A stretch of DNA of 64,000 nucleotides from Tolumonas sp008015085 (lineage in GTDB: Bacteria > Pseudomonadota > Gammaproteobacteria > Enterobacterales > Aeromonadaceae). The notes under the pieces are model-generated. The model did not search any database. It saw only the letters and a program-made list of their open reading frames with translations, and was not told the origin of the DNA. Location: contig JAJUJX010000008.1 in NCBI GenBank assembly GCA_029265125.1, positions 62,001-126,000 of the forward strand, in the 5' to 3' direction. A program made the translations under genes and the position numbers. Below are positions 8,393-17,818 of the stretch, piece by piece (positions within the stretch are counted from its first letter, which is position 1; each line of letters starts with the position of its first letter).

Positions 8393-9223
8393 TCAGCGGA
8401 TACCTCGCGCCTGTTTAATCAACTCCCACGCCTGCTGAATTTCCTGCGCCTTTTCTTTGGCCATATTCATCATTTCCGGCGGTAAGCCTTTGGCTGCCAG
8501 CTTATCCGGATGATGCTGCGACATCTGCTTACGGTAAGCTTTCTTCACATCGCCATCAGAGACATCCGCAGCGACCCCCAGAATCGCATAGGCATCACGC
8601 AGTCGATCCCGCGGCGGAGTTTGCTGATAGCCGCTACCGGAAGAATAGCTCTTTCGTTGCTGCGAACCCTTATGAGAAAAATTAAAGCCAGCTTCCGCCA
8701 TCGCCAGCAACCGCTCCAGTTCCCAGCGGGAAAAACCGAGCAATTCGGCTACTTCCAGCAAGCGTTGCCGGGAGGCAGCATGCAGAGATCCATTGGCAAA
8801 CGCAGCCTGCATTTGCATATCAAGGAAAACCCGCAGTAAATCCGGGCGACCACGACAAGAGCGACGAAATAAACTCAGCGCACCTTCCAGATCGTAATCT
8901 GGCTCCTTACCCTGACGAAACGAATCCTGTGCTTCACGTCGCAGCTCACCCGTCAGGCCCATACGATCCATAAACAGTGTCGCGATCTGGATCTGCTGCT
9001 CTGTCACCCGACCGGCTGCTTTGGCAATATGTCCCATGACAGCAAATGCGGTGTGCAGAAACAGTGCCTGCTCTTCTCTGGTTGGCGTACGCCAGCGGCC
9101 AAAACCATTGCGCTGCGCCTGTAACCCCTGATCGTAGATATGACCAATCCATAGCCCCAATAATGCGCCAGGAATATTCAGGATCCACAGTCCAATCAGA
9201 AACCCGATAATCTTGCCTTTCAT
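8393..9223 (-). CDS. djlA: Membrane co-chaperone DjlA
   Basis: A 276-residue type III membrane J-protein that stimulates DnaK. A single N-terminal glycine-rich membrane helix lies at about 6-28, a TerB-like helical domain at about 50-160, a Ser/Gly/Gln linker at about 180-205, and a C-terminal J-domain with the HPD signature (QHHPDK). The length matches E. coli DjlA (271). It is the last gene of amgK-murU-djlA, seven bases after murU. Divergent linkage to lptD is shared with E. coli, although there amgK-murU is absent. Confidence 0.95.
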   Translation of the reverse strand: MKGKIIGFLIGLWILNIPGALLGLWIGHIYDQGLQAQRNGFGRWRTPTREEQALFLHTAFAVMGHIAKAAGRVTEQQIQIATLFMDRMGLTGELRREAQDSFRQGKEPDYDLEGALSLFRRSCRGRPDLLRVFLDMQMQAAFANGSLHAASRQRLLEVAELLGFSRWELERLLAMAEAGFNFSHKGSQQRKSYSSGSGYQQTPPRDRLRDAYAILGVAADVSDGDVKKAYRKQMSQHHPDKLAAKGLPPEMMNMAKEKAQEIQQAWELIKQARGIR

Positions 9224-9230
9224 CGGCCTG

Positions 9231-9899
9231 TTAACCTCTCAGTAATTCCTGATCTAATTCCTGCAAACGCTGCGGGGTGCCTATGTCGCGCCAGTCTGCT
9301 TGCAGATGTGAGCCAGCAACCCGTCGCTCCGCCATCCAGCCCCGTAATAACGGAGCCAGCTTGTGCACGCCTGGTTGCAAAAATAAAAAACTGTCAGGGC
9401 GATAAACACCTACCCCGCTGAAGGTTAGCCCCGGCAAATCCTCTACTCGGTCACCCTGCAGACTAAAATCGCCGTGCGGATGCTGCGGCGGGTTATTTAC
9501 CAGCCACAAATGGGCATGATCTGAATCCGCCAGCTGACAGGTAGTGAACTGGCTATAGTCCGTATCCATCCAAACATCGCCATTCACAACCAAAAAGGGT
9601 TCTTCTCCCAGCAATGACAGCGCCTGACGAATACCACCGGCGGTTTCCAGTCCGGAATCCCCTTCTGCCGACCACTCTATGCTCACGCCGAGTGCGACAC
9701 CATCGCGAAAATACTCCACCAGCTTATGCCCTAGCCAGGCATGGTTAATCACCAGTTCATGAATACCCGCCGCTTTCAGTTTTTCGATATGATGCTGGAT
9801 CAGTGGTTTACCACCGACCGACAACATAGGTTTCGGCAGATGATCCGTCAGCGGACGCATCCGCTCTCCCCGGCCTGCAGCCAGAATCATCGCTTTCAT
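9231..9899 (-). CDS. murU: N-acetylmuramate 1-phosphate uridylyltransferase MurU
   Basis: A 222-residue sugar nucleotidyltransferase. The N-terminal signature LAAGRGERMRPLTDHLPKPM (6-25) binds the nucleotide, and VNGDVWMD supplies the metal-binding aspartate. Paired with AmgK it converts MurNAc to UDP-MurNAc, a peptidoglycan recycling bypass described in Pseudomonas that confers intrinsic fosfomycin tolerance. The start overlaps the amgK stop by four bases (ATGA), so translation is coupled. MurU rather than a glucose-1-phosphate transferase is inferred from the short length and this pairing. Confidence 0.88.
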   Translation of the reverse strand: MKAMILAAGRGERMRPLTDHLPKPMLSVGGKPLIQHHIEKLKAAGIHELVINHAWLGHKLVEYFRDGVALGVSIEWSAEGDSGLETAGGIRQALSLLGEEPFLVVNGDVWMDTDYSQFTTCQLADSDHAHLWLVNNPPQHPHGDFSLQGDRVEDLPGLTFSGVGVYRPDSFLFLQPGVHKLAPLLRGWMAERRVAGSHLQADWRDIGTPQRLQELDQELLRG

Positions 9900-10882
9900 G
9901 GCTGTTCATCCATTGCCAAAGCCGGCAAAATCCGCGTATTGAGCCATTCTGCAAACGGCATGAGTTGTGGATATTTTTCAGCTACATCAAAGACATAGCC
10001 CAGCGTGCGTGGAATATCATTCAGATAGCCGGATTTACCATCACGGTGATGTAAACGGGCAAAGATGCCCGCAGCTTTCAGATGGCGCTGCATCCCGGTT
10101 AAATCCAGCCACTGGATAAACTGAGATAATGCAATATTTTTATCCAGCACACCCGCCTCAACATAAAGCTGATAAGCCAGTTCAACGCCCTGATTGATCA
10201 CGGCATCAGGCCAGCGACAGTAACAATCTTTCAGCAAAGAAACGGCATCATAGGTCAGCGGCCCCAGCACCATATCCTGAAAATCAATCACTGCCAGTGA
10301 TTCATCCGCCAGCACCATCAAATTCCGGCTATGAAAATCACGGTGCATGACTACTTGTGGTTGTTGCAAATTATTGTCAGCCAGCAGTGCGAATGTCTCT
10401 TCCAGTAAATGCTGTTCCTGAGCAGACAAAGTCAGCTGAAAGTGTTTTCCCAATAACCATTCAGGGAAAATAGCATTTTCACGCGCCATAAATTCAGCAT
10501 CAAACACTGGTAAATCGAGATTTATCCGCGTGAATTGTGGCAATAAATGCAATGCTTTAGCATACCACTCGGTAACAGACTCCTCTGACAAGCAGGATAG
10601 CAGTGATCGGTCACCTAAATCGGAAACACAAAGGAAACCATTCTCCAAATCATAATCCAGTACGACTGGTGCATTGAGACTGGCGCTATTCAATGCGGCT
10701 GCATTATTAATAAACTCACGATTTTTTTCGGTTGATGGCGGCGCATCAACCCAGATGCGGTTAGCCGCCCGGTAATACTTACGAAAACTGGCATCACCTG
10801 AAATCAACTGTAAAATTAAGTCTGGATTTTGTTCTGTTTTTTGCGCCCAGTGCTGTAATTGGGCATGGCGTTGGCTCATCAT
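9896..10882 (-). CDS. amgK: N-acetylmuramate/N-acetylglucosamine 1-kinase AmgK
   Basis: A 328-residue aminoglycoside-phosphotransferase-fold kinase. The catalytic loop reads VMHRDFHSRNLM and the metal-binding motif VIDFQD follows. AmgK phosphorylates MurNAc or GlcNAc at the anomeric hydroxyl, and MurU then makes the UDP-sugar. It is the first gene of amgK-murU-djlA. It is transcribed away from lptD across a 133-base intergenic region that should hold both promoters. No drug-resistance role is indicated; the APH-like fold is shared by many small-molecule kinases. Confidence 0.88.
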   Translation of the reverse strand: MMSQRHAQLQHWAQKTEQNPDLILQLISGDASFRKYYRAANRIWVDAPPSTEKNREFINNAAALNSASLNAPVVLDYDLENGFLCVSDLGDRSLLSCLSEESVTEWYAKALHLLPQFTRINLDLPVFDAEFMARENAIFPEWLLGKHFQLTLSAQEQHLLEETFALLADNNLQQPQVVMHRDFHSRNLMVLADESLAVIDFQDMVLGPLTYDAVSLLKDCYCRWPDAVINQGVELAYQLYVEAGVLDKNIALSQFIQWLDLTGMQRHLKAAGIFARLHHRDGKSGYLNDIPRTLGYVFDVAEKYPQLMPFAEWLNTRILPALAMDEQP

Positions 10883-11015
10883 ACGGGCAGGCTCTTACTC
10901 GGTGTTAGCCGTTATCGGAATAATGCTTTATCATAGTCCGCTACCATAAAAGAATGACCGTAAAAGCACAACCGAAGAAAGGGGTTGCGCTTCTTGCCAG
11001 GGGATCTGATAACCA

Positions 11016-13385
11016 ATGGTGTTTCGTATCAACGCGATTACTGCTGCGCTTTTTTCTGTGTCTGCCGGACTTGTCTTCCAGCCGCATCCTGCACAGGCAG
11101 CAGATAACAGTGTAAAAGTACCCGCCAATCTTCGGGCCGGCGTATTCGATGAACGCTGTTACAGCGATGTTCCGCCGGCAACACCCACCGAATATAACAA
11201 CACAACTCCGGTGGAGGTCTCTGCCGATAAGCTGAATGCCACACGAAATGGTAAAGCCATTTATGAAGGCGGGGTCGAAGTCAATCAGGGCAATAAATAC
11301 TTCAGCTCTGATTATACCGAACTCGATCAGGTCAGCCGAAATGTACTGGCTACCGGCAACATTCTGTACCGGGATGGCCAGGTTACCTTAAAAAGTAACG
11401 ATCAATTAACGTCAAATCTGGATACGAAAGAATCACAGATCGATCACGCCACATATCAATTACACGGTTCCCCTGCCCGGGGTCAGGCTGAAAAAATCCA
11501 TCTCGATAACGAGAAAAAAACAGTAACGCTGAATAAAGCGCGCTTTACCACATGTCCGGTAGGACAAGAAAGCTGGTGGTTAAGTGCCAGCGAAGTGAAC
11601 GTCAATCAGGAAGAAGTTTTTGGTGAAGCCTGGAATGCCACTTTATGGCTGAAAAGTGTTCCTGTGTTTTATACGCCATATATAACCTTCCCGGTCAAAG
11701 ATGAACGTAAGTCAGGTCTGCTCTATCCAACTTTCACCAGCAGTTCATCAAATGGATTCGATGTCAGTACGCCCTATTACTGGAACATTGCCCCCAATTA
11801 TGACATGACACTCACGCCTCGCATGATGTCAGATCGAGGCACCATGGAACAGGTCGAGTTCCGCTACATGCCTGAACCGACACACAGCGGCACAATCTAC
11901 ACCGAATACATGGCAGATGATCGCAAAACGGACAGTGAAGATCTGAATCCACGCTGGCTGGCTAACGTACGACATAATTCCAGTTTCAGTAGCGGTGATT
12001 TACGCTGGAATATGGATTACACCCGTGTCGATGCCAACGACTACAACTATTTCAACGATTTTCATCCGCCGGTCGGCGTGCTGGTCGATAACCAGTTAAT
12101 GCAATCAACCTCCGTGGGCTATTACCAGAGAGACTGGAATCTGAAAACTGAGGTCCGTGATTATCAGATCCTGCTGCCAAATACTCCGGCACCACATCAG
12201 TTACTGCCCCAGGTGACGTATAACCAATATCACACTGACGATAAATACAGCGCCAGTCTGAATACTGAAATAGCCAACTTTGGTAATAATTCAGAAAGAT
12301 ATAAAGCTTATACTGGCCAGCGATTACACGCTGAACCGGCTATTTCAGTGCCGATCGTACAGGCCCCCGGCTATTCATTGGAAGCCGAAGGTAAGATGAT
12401 GGCAACCCACTATCAGCAGGATATCCCTGATGATATGTCAACCTATTACAGCCAATATCTGGGAATGGATGGTCTGGATACCAGTGTCAGTCGGGTATTG
12501 CCCGAAGTTCGGGTACATGGTGGTATGAGCTTTGATCGCAGCACCTCATTCAATGAACAACCGTTTACTCAGACGCTGGAACCGGAAATTCAGTATCTCT
12601 ACATACCTTACAGAAATCAGGACAATATTGGTCTCTATGACACAACCAATATGCAATCTGATTATTATAATCTGTTCAGTGATCGGCGCTTCGCCGGACT
12701 GGATCGGATCAGTGATGCCAATCGGGTAAGCTACGGTACCACAACACGTTTATTCGACAGTGAAAATACAGAACGAATGCGTTTTACTATCGGGCAGGCT
12801 TACGATCTGGTTGCACCACAGGTCACCTTGTTGCCTGATGATGAGCAACAAACCAATTCACGATCACTATTATCGTTACGTGCAGATACCCACCCAACGG
12901 ATGATTGGTATACGCACACCGGTATTGAATACAATACCCAAACTAAAAAAGTATCCTCTGGTAATGGTGCCGTTGAATATCAACAGCAAGCATATACAGC
13001 ACAATTGAATTACCGCTATGTAAGCAAAGAAAACTACGTGGTCAGCGCTTCAGATGATCGAACAGATATCAGTCAACTGGGCGGAGTTATGAAGTTTCCA
13101 ATCAACCGGGACTGGCAACTTATCGGCGCTCATTACCGAGATACAGATACCGGCAAAAGCATTGATAACCTGATTGGTCTTCGCTATGACTCATGCTGCT
13201 GGGCGGTTAATTTTACCTTTGAACGAAATAACGCACCGGACAACACCACATTAACAGCAGAACCGGAAACCTCATACGGCTTACAGTTTGAATTTAAAGG
13301 ATTAGGCAGTGTTGGTAACGGGCCGCAGTATAACCTGAATACCCGGTTACTCCCTTATTCACGACCATTTAACCTTAACGACTAA
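11016..13385 (+). CDS. lptD: LPS-assembly outer membrane protein LptD
   Basis: A 789-residue outer-membrane beta-barrel that, with LptE, inserts lipopolysaccharide into the outer leaflet. A signal peptide (1-28, HPAQA before ADNS) is followed by an OstA/jellyroll domain (about 60-200) and a C-terminal barrel. The four cysteines needed for the interdomain disulfides are present: C48, C180 and the adjacent pair C727-C728. The ATG has an AGGGGAT purine tract about 13 bases upstream, which is rather far. The folding chaperone gene surA follows after 13 bases. Confidence 0.96.
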   Translation: MVFRINAITAALFSVSAGLVFQPHPAQAADNSVKVPANLRAGVFDERCYSDVPPATPTEYNNTTPVEVSADKLNATRNGKAIYEGGVEVNQGNKYFSSDYTELDQVSRNVLATGNILYRDGQVTLKSNDQLTSNLDTKESQIDHATYQLHGSPARGQAEKIHLDNEKKTVTLNKARFTTCPVGQESWWLSASEVNVNQEEVFGEAWNATLWLKSVPVFYTPYITFPVKDERKSGLLYPTFTSSSSNGFDVSTPYYWNIAPNYDMTLTPRMMSDRGTMEQVEFRYMPEPTHSGTIYTEYMADDRKTDSEDLNPRWLANVRHNSSFSSGDLRWNMDYTRVDANDYNYFNDFHPPVGVLVDNQLMQSTSVGYYQRDWNLKTEVRDYQILLPNTPAPHQLLPQVTYNQYHTDDKYSASLNTEIANFGNNSERYKAYTGQRLHAEPAISVPIVQAPGYSLEAEGKMMATHYQQDIPDDMSTYYSQYLGMDGLDTSVSRVLPEVRVHGGMSFDRSTSFNEQPFTQTLEPEIQYLYIPYRNQDNIGLYDTTNMQSDYYNLFSDRRFAGLDRISDANRVSYGTTTRLFDSENTERMRFTIGQAYDLVAPQVTLLPDDEQQTNSRSLLSLRADTHPTDDWYTHTGIEYNTQTKKVSSGNGAVEYQQQAYTAQLNYRYVSKENYVVSASDDRTDISQLGGVMKFPINRDWQLIGAHYRDTDTGKSIDNLIGLRYDSCCWAVNFTFERNNAPDNTTLTAEPETSYGLQFEFKGLGSVGNGPQYNLNTRLLPYSRPFNLND

Positions 13386-13398
13386 GTAAGGTATTTAC

Positions 13399-14709
13399 AT
13401 GCAGTTAAAAAAATTATCCTCTAAATGGTTAATAACTGGCGTGCTTTCTGCTCTGCCATTATTTACACAGGCTGCACCACAACCGCTGGATCATGTGATA
13501 GCGATTGTGAATAAAAATGTAGTGCTGCAAAGTGAGGTCGATCAGCTGATGACCAAGGTTCAGGCTGATGCAGCCGAGCAACACCAGAGCCTGCCACCTT
13601 ATCATCAATTGCACAAACAGATCTTGGATCGTTTGATCGACGATAGTCTGATTCTGCAACAAGCTGAACGACAGGGATTGCGAATCAGTGATTCACAGCT
13701 GGATCAGACACTGGCTTCTGTAGCTGCAGGGAAAGGATTAACCATAGAGCAAATGCAGGCCAAAGCGACCCGTGAAGGTTTAACACCGGCTGAATTTCGT
13801 GAAACCTTGCGTAAAGAGATGCTGATATCAGAAGTCCGCCGTAATCAGCTGCGACAACGCATCAACATTACCGATCAGGAAGTCAAACAACTGGCCAAGA
13901 TGATCAGCACTCAAGGCAGTCAGGGACAACGTTTCCATATTGAACACATCTTGCTAAGCCTGCCATCTGATGCTGATCGGGCAGAGCAACAGCGTGTGGG
14001 TGAAAAAGCGAAACAGCTGCTTCAACGGCTGAAAAATGGTGCTGATTTCCACGAAATGGCGGTTGCCGAAAGCGCAGATAATAAAGCGTTAGACGGTGGT
14101 GATTGGGGCTGGATGACGATTGATGAAATGCCATCGCTGATGGCTGACGCGGTCAATGGTGCTCATAAAGATCAATTTTTCGGTCCTCTGCGCTCTGGCG
14201 CTGGCTTACACATCATTCATGTAAAAGATATTCAGGGTCAGCAAACTATCGAGTTACAGGAAGTTAATGCTCGTCACATCCTGCTGAAAACATCGGTTAT
14301 TCTGAGCGATGAAAAAGCGCAACAGATGATGAAAGGATTCCTGCGTGATATTCAGTCAGGAAAAACTACATTTGCCAAGCTGGCTGAAAGATATTCTGAT
14401 GATACCGGCTCTGCCACCAAGGGCGGCGAGCTAGGATGGGCGAACCCAGAGATGTATGTACCCGAGTTCCGCGATATGGTTAAAACCTTACCCATCGGTC
14501 AACTCAGTCAACCATTCAAAACCATGCATGGCTGGCACATTGTTCAGGTGGAAGAACGCCGCAATCAGGCTAATACCCCCGAAGCACTGGAAAACCGGGC
14601 ATATCAGCTGATCTACAACCGCCGTTTTGCTGAAGAATCACAGACCTGGATGGATGAATTACGCGATGAAGCGTTTATCCAGTTTGTTGACGGTAGTGAA
14701 CAGTCATGA
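13399..14709 (+). CDS. surA: Periplasmic chaperone/peptidyl-prolyl isomerase SurA
   Basis: A 436-residue periplasmic chaperone for outer-membrane barrels, including LptD. A signal peptide (about 1-25) is followed by the N-terminal chaperone domain (about 27-165) and two parvulin domains (about 175-275 and 285-385), each with the family FHIEHILL or VNARHILL strand and a GGDWGW or GGELGW motif. A short C-terminal helix closes the fold. The stop overlaps the pdxA start by four bases. Order lptD-surA-pdxA-rsmA-apaG-apaH is the enterobacterial one. Confidence 0.96.
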   Translation: MQLKKLSSKWLITGVLSALPLFTQAAPQPLDHVIAIVNKNVVLQSEVDQLMTKVQADAAEQHQSLPPYHQLHKQILDRLIDDSLILQQAERQGLRISDSQLDQTLASVAAGKGLTIEQMQAKATREGLTPAEFRETLRKEMLISEVRRNQLRQRINITDQEVKQLAKMISTQGSQGQRFHIEHILLSLPSDADRAEQQRVGEKAKQLLQRLKNGADFHEMAVAESADNKALDGGDWGWMTIDEMPSLMADAVNGAHKDQFFGPLRSGAGLHIIHVKDIQGQQTIELQEVNARHILLKTSVILSDEKAQQMMKGFLRDIQSGKTTFAKLAERYSDDTGSATKGGELGWANPEMYVPEFRDMVKTLPIGQLSQPFKTMHGWHIVQVEERRNQANTPEALENRAYQLIYNRRFAEESQTWMDELRDEAFIQFVDGSEQS

Positions 14710-15692
14710 ACGTACCGCGTATTGTTATCACACCGGGTGAACCGGCAGGTATAGGGCCAGATCTTATATTGACTCTTGCCGATCAGGAGTGGCCTGCCGA
14801 GCTGGTGATCATGGCTGATCCGGCACTACTGCAACAACGGGCAGATAAACTGGGTAAAAAAATTACTATCCGTTTTTACGACTCAGTCGTACCAGCCCAA
14901 CCACAGGCAGCTGGTGTGTTGACAGTATGTTCTGTGCCGTTAATGGTGCCCGTAACAGCTGGTTCTCTGGACAAACGTAATGGCAAATATGTCCTGGCAA
15001 CACTGCAACGTGCTGCCGAAGGCTGTCTGAGCGGCGAATTTGCTGCACTGGTGACCGGTCCTGTACATAAAGGGGTCATTAATGACGCTGGAGTGCCCTT
15101 CAGCGGTCATACGGAATTTTTTGCAGAGCAGGCCGGTGTTGACCAAGTGGTAATGATGTTGGCAACGGAAGGTTTACGGGTCGCATTAGCCACAACCCAT
15201 TTACCGTTACGTGATGTAGCAGATGCCATCACCAAAGAGAGCCTGCACAGAACCATTACTATTCTACAGCATGATTTACAGAATCAGTTTGGTATCGCTA
15301 CACCACATATTCTGGTGTGTGGTCTGAACCCTCATGCTGGTGAAGGCGGTCATATGGGGCGCGAAGAAATAGATGTGATTGAACCAGTTCTTGATGAACT
15401 GCGGGCTCAAGGCTATTCATTAGAAGGCCCCTTACCTGCTGACACCCTGTTTCAGGATAAATATCTGCAACGCGCAGATGCCGTATTAGCGATGTACCAC
15501 GATCAAGGATTGCCGGTACTGAAATACAAAGGATTTGGCCGTGCCGTCAATATCACGCTGGGGTTACCGTTTATCCGGACCTCTGTCGATCATGGCACAG
15601 CTCTCGAATTAGCAGGCAGTGGTAACTGCAACAATGGCAGTCTGCTGACAGCATTACAACAAGCGATCTCAATGGTATCTCATAAACAATGA
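14706..15692 (+). CDS. pdxA: 4-hydroxythreonine-4-phosphate dehydrogenase PdxA
   Basis: A 328-residue NAD-dependent, metal-dependent dehydrogenase of the DXP-dependent pyridoxal phosphate pathway. Family motifs are TPGEPAGIGPD at the N-terminus, GPVHKG and SGHTEFFAE (metal histidine), and MYHDQGLPVLKY. The length matches E. coli (329). It overlaps surA and rsmA by four bases on each side (ATGA), so the three are translationally coupled. The window also holds dxs, which supplies the DXP used with this product. Confidence 0.96.
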   Translation: MNVPRIVITPGEPAGIGPDLILTLADQEWPAELVIMADPALLQQRADKLGKKITIRFYDSVVPAQPQAAGVLTVCSVPLMVPVTAGSLDKRNGKYVLATLQRAAEGCLSGEFAALVTGPVHKGVINDAGVPFSGHTEFFAEQAGVDQVVMMLATEGLRVALATTHLPLRDVADAITKESLHRTITILQHDLQNQFGIATPHILVCGLNPHAGEGGHMGREEIDVIEPVLDELRAQGYSLEGPLPADTLFQDKYLQRADAVLAMYHDQGLPVLKYKGFGRAVNITLGLPFIRTSVDHGTALELAGSGNCNNGSLLTALQQAISMVSHKQ

Positions 15693-16495
15693 TTAACGAC
15701 AAAGTGCATCTCGGCCATCACGCCCGTAAACGTTTTGGTCAAAACTTCCTGCATGATCAATATACTATCGATTCTATCGTGTCAGCCATCGCGCCCCGTC
15801 AGAATGATGTGATGGTCGAAATCGGTCCCGGACTCGGCGCACTGACCGAACCAGTCTGTGATCAGATAGATAGATTGCATGTCGTTGAACTCGACCGCGA
15901 TCTGGCAGCCCGTCTGCGTGAACACCCACGTCTGAAAGATAAGCTGATTGTGCATGAAGCCGATGCCATGAAATTCAATTTTGATGAACTGGCTCAGCCA
16001 GGCCGTCCACTGCGTGTATTTGGTAATCTGCCATATAACATATCGACACCACTGATTTTCCACCTGTTGGAAAAATCACAGCATATTACTGACATGTATT
16101 TCATGCTGCAGAAAGAAGTTGTTGAACGTCTGGCGGCAGGTCCGAACAGTAAAGATTACGGTCGTCTGACAGTCATGACGCAATATTACTGTCAGGTGGT
16201 ACCCGTGCTGGAAGTTGGACCTCATGCGTTTAAACCAGCGCCTAAAGTCGATTCAGCGGTAGTTCGTCTGGTACCTTACCAGCAACGCCCTTATGAAGCC
16301 CTGAATGTCAACGACCTGCACCGAGTCTGTCAGGAAGGTTTTGGCCAGCGTAGAAAGACTATTCGCAATAGCTTCCGCAACTTTATTACAGCTGAGCAGC
16401 TGGAAGAGATCGGTATCGATCCAAACTTGCGCCCGGAAAACTTGACGTTGGCTCAATTTGTCAGTATTGCTAACTGGCTGACTAATCACCGCTGA
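15689..16495 (+). CDS. rsmA: 16S rRNA A1518/A1519 dimethyltransferase RsmA (KsgA)
   Basis: A 268-residue SAM-dependent methyltransferase that dimethylates two adjacent adenines in helix 45 of 16S rRNA, a late step of 30S assembly. FGQNFLHD at the N-terminus, SAM motif EIGPGLGAL (44-52) and the catalytic NLPYNIS (113-119) are intact. Its loss gives kasugamycin resistance in other species. It overlaps pdxA by four bases and is followed by apaG after nine. Confidence 0.97.
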   Translation: MINDKVHLGHHARKRFGQNFLHDQYTIDSIVSAIAPRQNDVMVEIGPGLGALTEPVCDQIDRLHVVELDRDLAARLREHPRLKDKLIVHEADAMKFNFDELAQPGRPLRVFGNLPYNISTPLIFHLLEKSQHITDMYFMLQKEVVERLAAGPNSKDYGRLTVMTQYYCQVVPVLEVGPHAFKPAPKVDSAVVRLVPYQQRPYEALNVNDLHRVCQEGFGQRRKTIRNSFRNFITAEQLEEIGIDPNLRPENLTLAQFVSIANWLTNHR

Positions 16496-16504
16496 GAACG
16501 TATT

Positions 16505-16876
16505 ATGCCAGGCATACAGATCACGCCTCGTCCATTCTATCTTGCTGAGCAATCGCTCCCGGATGATGCGCTGTATGTCTTTGGCTACGAAATTACGATT
16601 CATAATCAGACTGATACCGATATCCAGCTAATAGATCGCTACTGGCTTATCAGTGATGCCAATAGCCAGCAGACCGAAGTTCAAGGGCAAGGCGTTATCG
16701 GGCAACAACCAGTGATTGCCGCTGGCCAGATTTATATTTATCAAAGCAGCATTCAGCTGAAAACACCGTTTGGATGTATGCGAGGTAGTTATACCTTCCA
16801 GAATAAATATAATGAGCAACTGTTTGAGGTAACCATTTCACCTTTTGCACTGGCAATCCCTCATCTGATTAACTGA
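16505..16876 (+). CDS. apaG: ApaG domain protein
   Basis: A 123-residue single-domain ApaG protein with a fibronectin-like beta fold. YVFGYEITIHNQ, RYWLI and VQGQGVIGQQPVI match the family core, and MRGSYTF is near the end. The family (125 in E. coli) is linked to nucleotide and cobalt/magnesium phenotypes, but its biochemical role is unsettled. The gene lies between rsmA and apaH, with a 66-base gap before apaH in which I see no terminator. Confidence 0.95.
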   Translation: MPGIQITPRPFYLAEQSLPDDALYVFGYEITIHNQTDTDIQLIDRYWLISDANSQQTEVQGQGVIGQQPVIAAGQIYIYQSSIQLKTPFGCMRGSYTFQNKYNEQLFEVTISPFALAIPHLIN

Positions 16877-16942
16877 AATCATTCATATTATCCTGTTCTA
16901 CCACAGGGTATCCGCCCAATCGGCTAAGTAGAGTGTTGAAGT

Positions 16943-17773
16943 ATGGCAACCTATTTTGTTGGCGATGTCCAAGGATGTAATGATGAATTACAGCAATTAC
17001 TGGCGATCGCACAATTTGACCCGAAGCAGGATGAACTCTGGCTGACAGGCGATCTGGTCGCCAGAGGCCCCAAGTCATTAGATGTTCTTCGTTTCGTATA
17101 CGGACTTGGCGATAGGGCTACCACCGTTCTGGGCAACCATGACCTCAATTTACTGGCAGTTGCAGCAGGTCACGCACAACCCAAGAAAAAAGATAAAACC
17201 GAAAATATTCTGACGGCACCTGATCGTGAAGAACTGATGAACTGGCTACGTACCAGACCTATCATGGCCGAACATCCGACGTTGCCTGTCATGATGACAC
17301 ATGCCGGGTTATCTCCACAGTGGGATCTGAATACTGCACGCCAGTGTGCCCGAGAAATAGAAATGCTGCTGAGCAGCGACCAGGGCAACTGGTTATTAGG
17401 TCATATGTATGGTGAAGAACCCTCTCACTGGGATCACCGGCTGACCGGCCTGCCTCGTTGGCGTTATATTATTAATAGTTTTACGCGTATGCGGTTTTGC
17501 CGTCCGGACGGCAGTCTGGAATTTAAATGCAAAGCCTCACCCTCCGACAAACCTGAACAATTAGCTCCTTGGTTTGAAGTGCGCAAAGCGACTGCCGATG
17601 AACCACATCTGGTTTTTGGACATTGGGCCGCACTGATGGGAAAATGCCCTCTTCCTTCGGTAAAAGCATTAGATACCGGTTGTGTTTGGGGGAATCAATT
17701 AACGCTGTGGCGCTGGAACGATAACGCCATGTTTTCACTGAATTGTCCGGCTTATGCCAGCGGTGGAGAATAA
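16943..17773 (+). CDS. apaH: Diadenosine tetraphosphatase ApaH
   Basis: A 276-residue metallophosphatase that splits Ap4A symmetrically into two ADP and also removes Np4-type caps from RNA. The phosphoesterase motifs GDVQGC (7-12), GDLVARGP (36-43) and GNHD (64-67) are complete, with later metal histidines in MMTHAG and VFGHWA. The length agrees with E. coli ApaH (280). It is the last gene of the lptD block, ended by a strong hairpin shared with the convergent folA. Confidence 0.97.
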   Translation: MATYFVGDVQGCNDELQQLLAIAQFDPKQDELWLTGDLVARGPKSLDVLRFVYGLGDRATTVLGNHDLNLLAVAAGHAQPKKKDKTENILTAPDREELMNWLRTRPIMAEHPTLPVMMTHAGLSPQWDLNTARQCAREIEMLLSSDQGNWLLGHMYGEEPSHWDHRLTGLPRWRYIINSFTRMRFCRPDGSLEFKCKASPSDKPEQLAPWFEVRKATADEPHLVFGHWAALMGKCPLPSVKALDTGCVWGNQLTLWRWNDNAMFSLNCPAYASGGE

Positions 17774-17775
17774 AT

Positions 17776-17805
17776 AACAAACCCGGTGTGAAAACCGGGT
17801 TTGTT
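17776..17805. terminator. Bidirectional terminator between apaH and folA
   Basis: A perfect 11 bp stem (AACAAACCCGG, 17776-17786, with its complement at 17795-17805) and an 8-base loop. The A/T-rich outer stem supplies U-rich ends on both strands. Confidence 0.85.
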
Positions 17806-17818
17806 ATATCTATTTAAT

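Noticed and set aside
9896..10882. Aminoglycoside resistance phosphotransferase
   Set aside because: The fold motif is shared with sugar kinases, and coupling to murU indicates the MurNAc/GlcNAc kinase AmgK.
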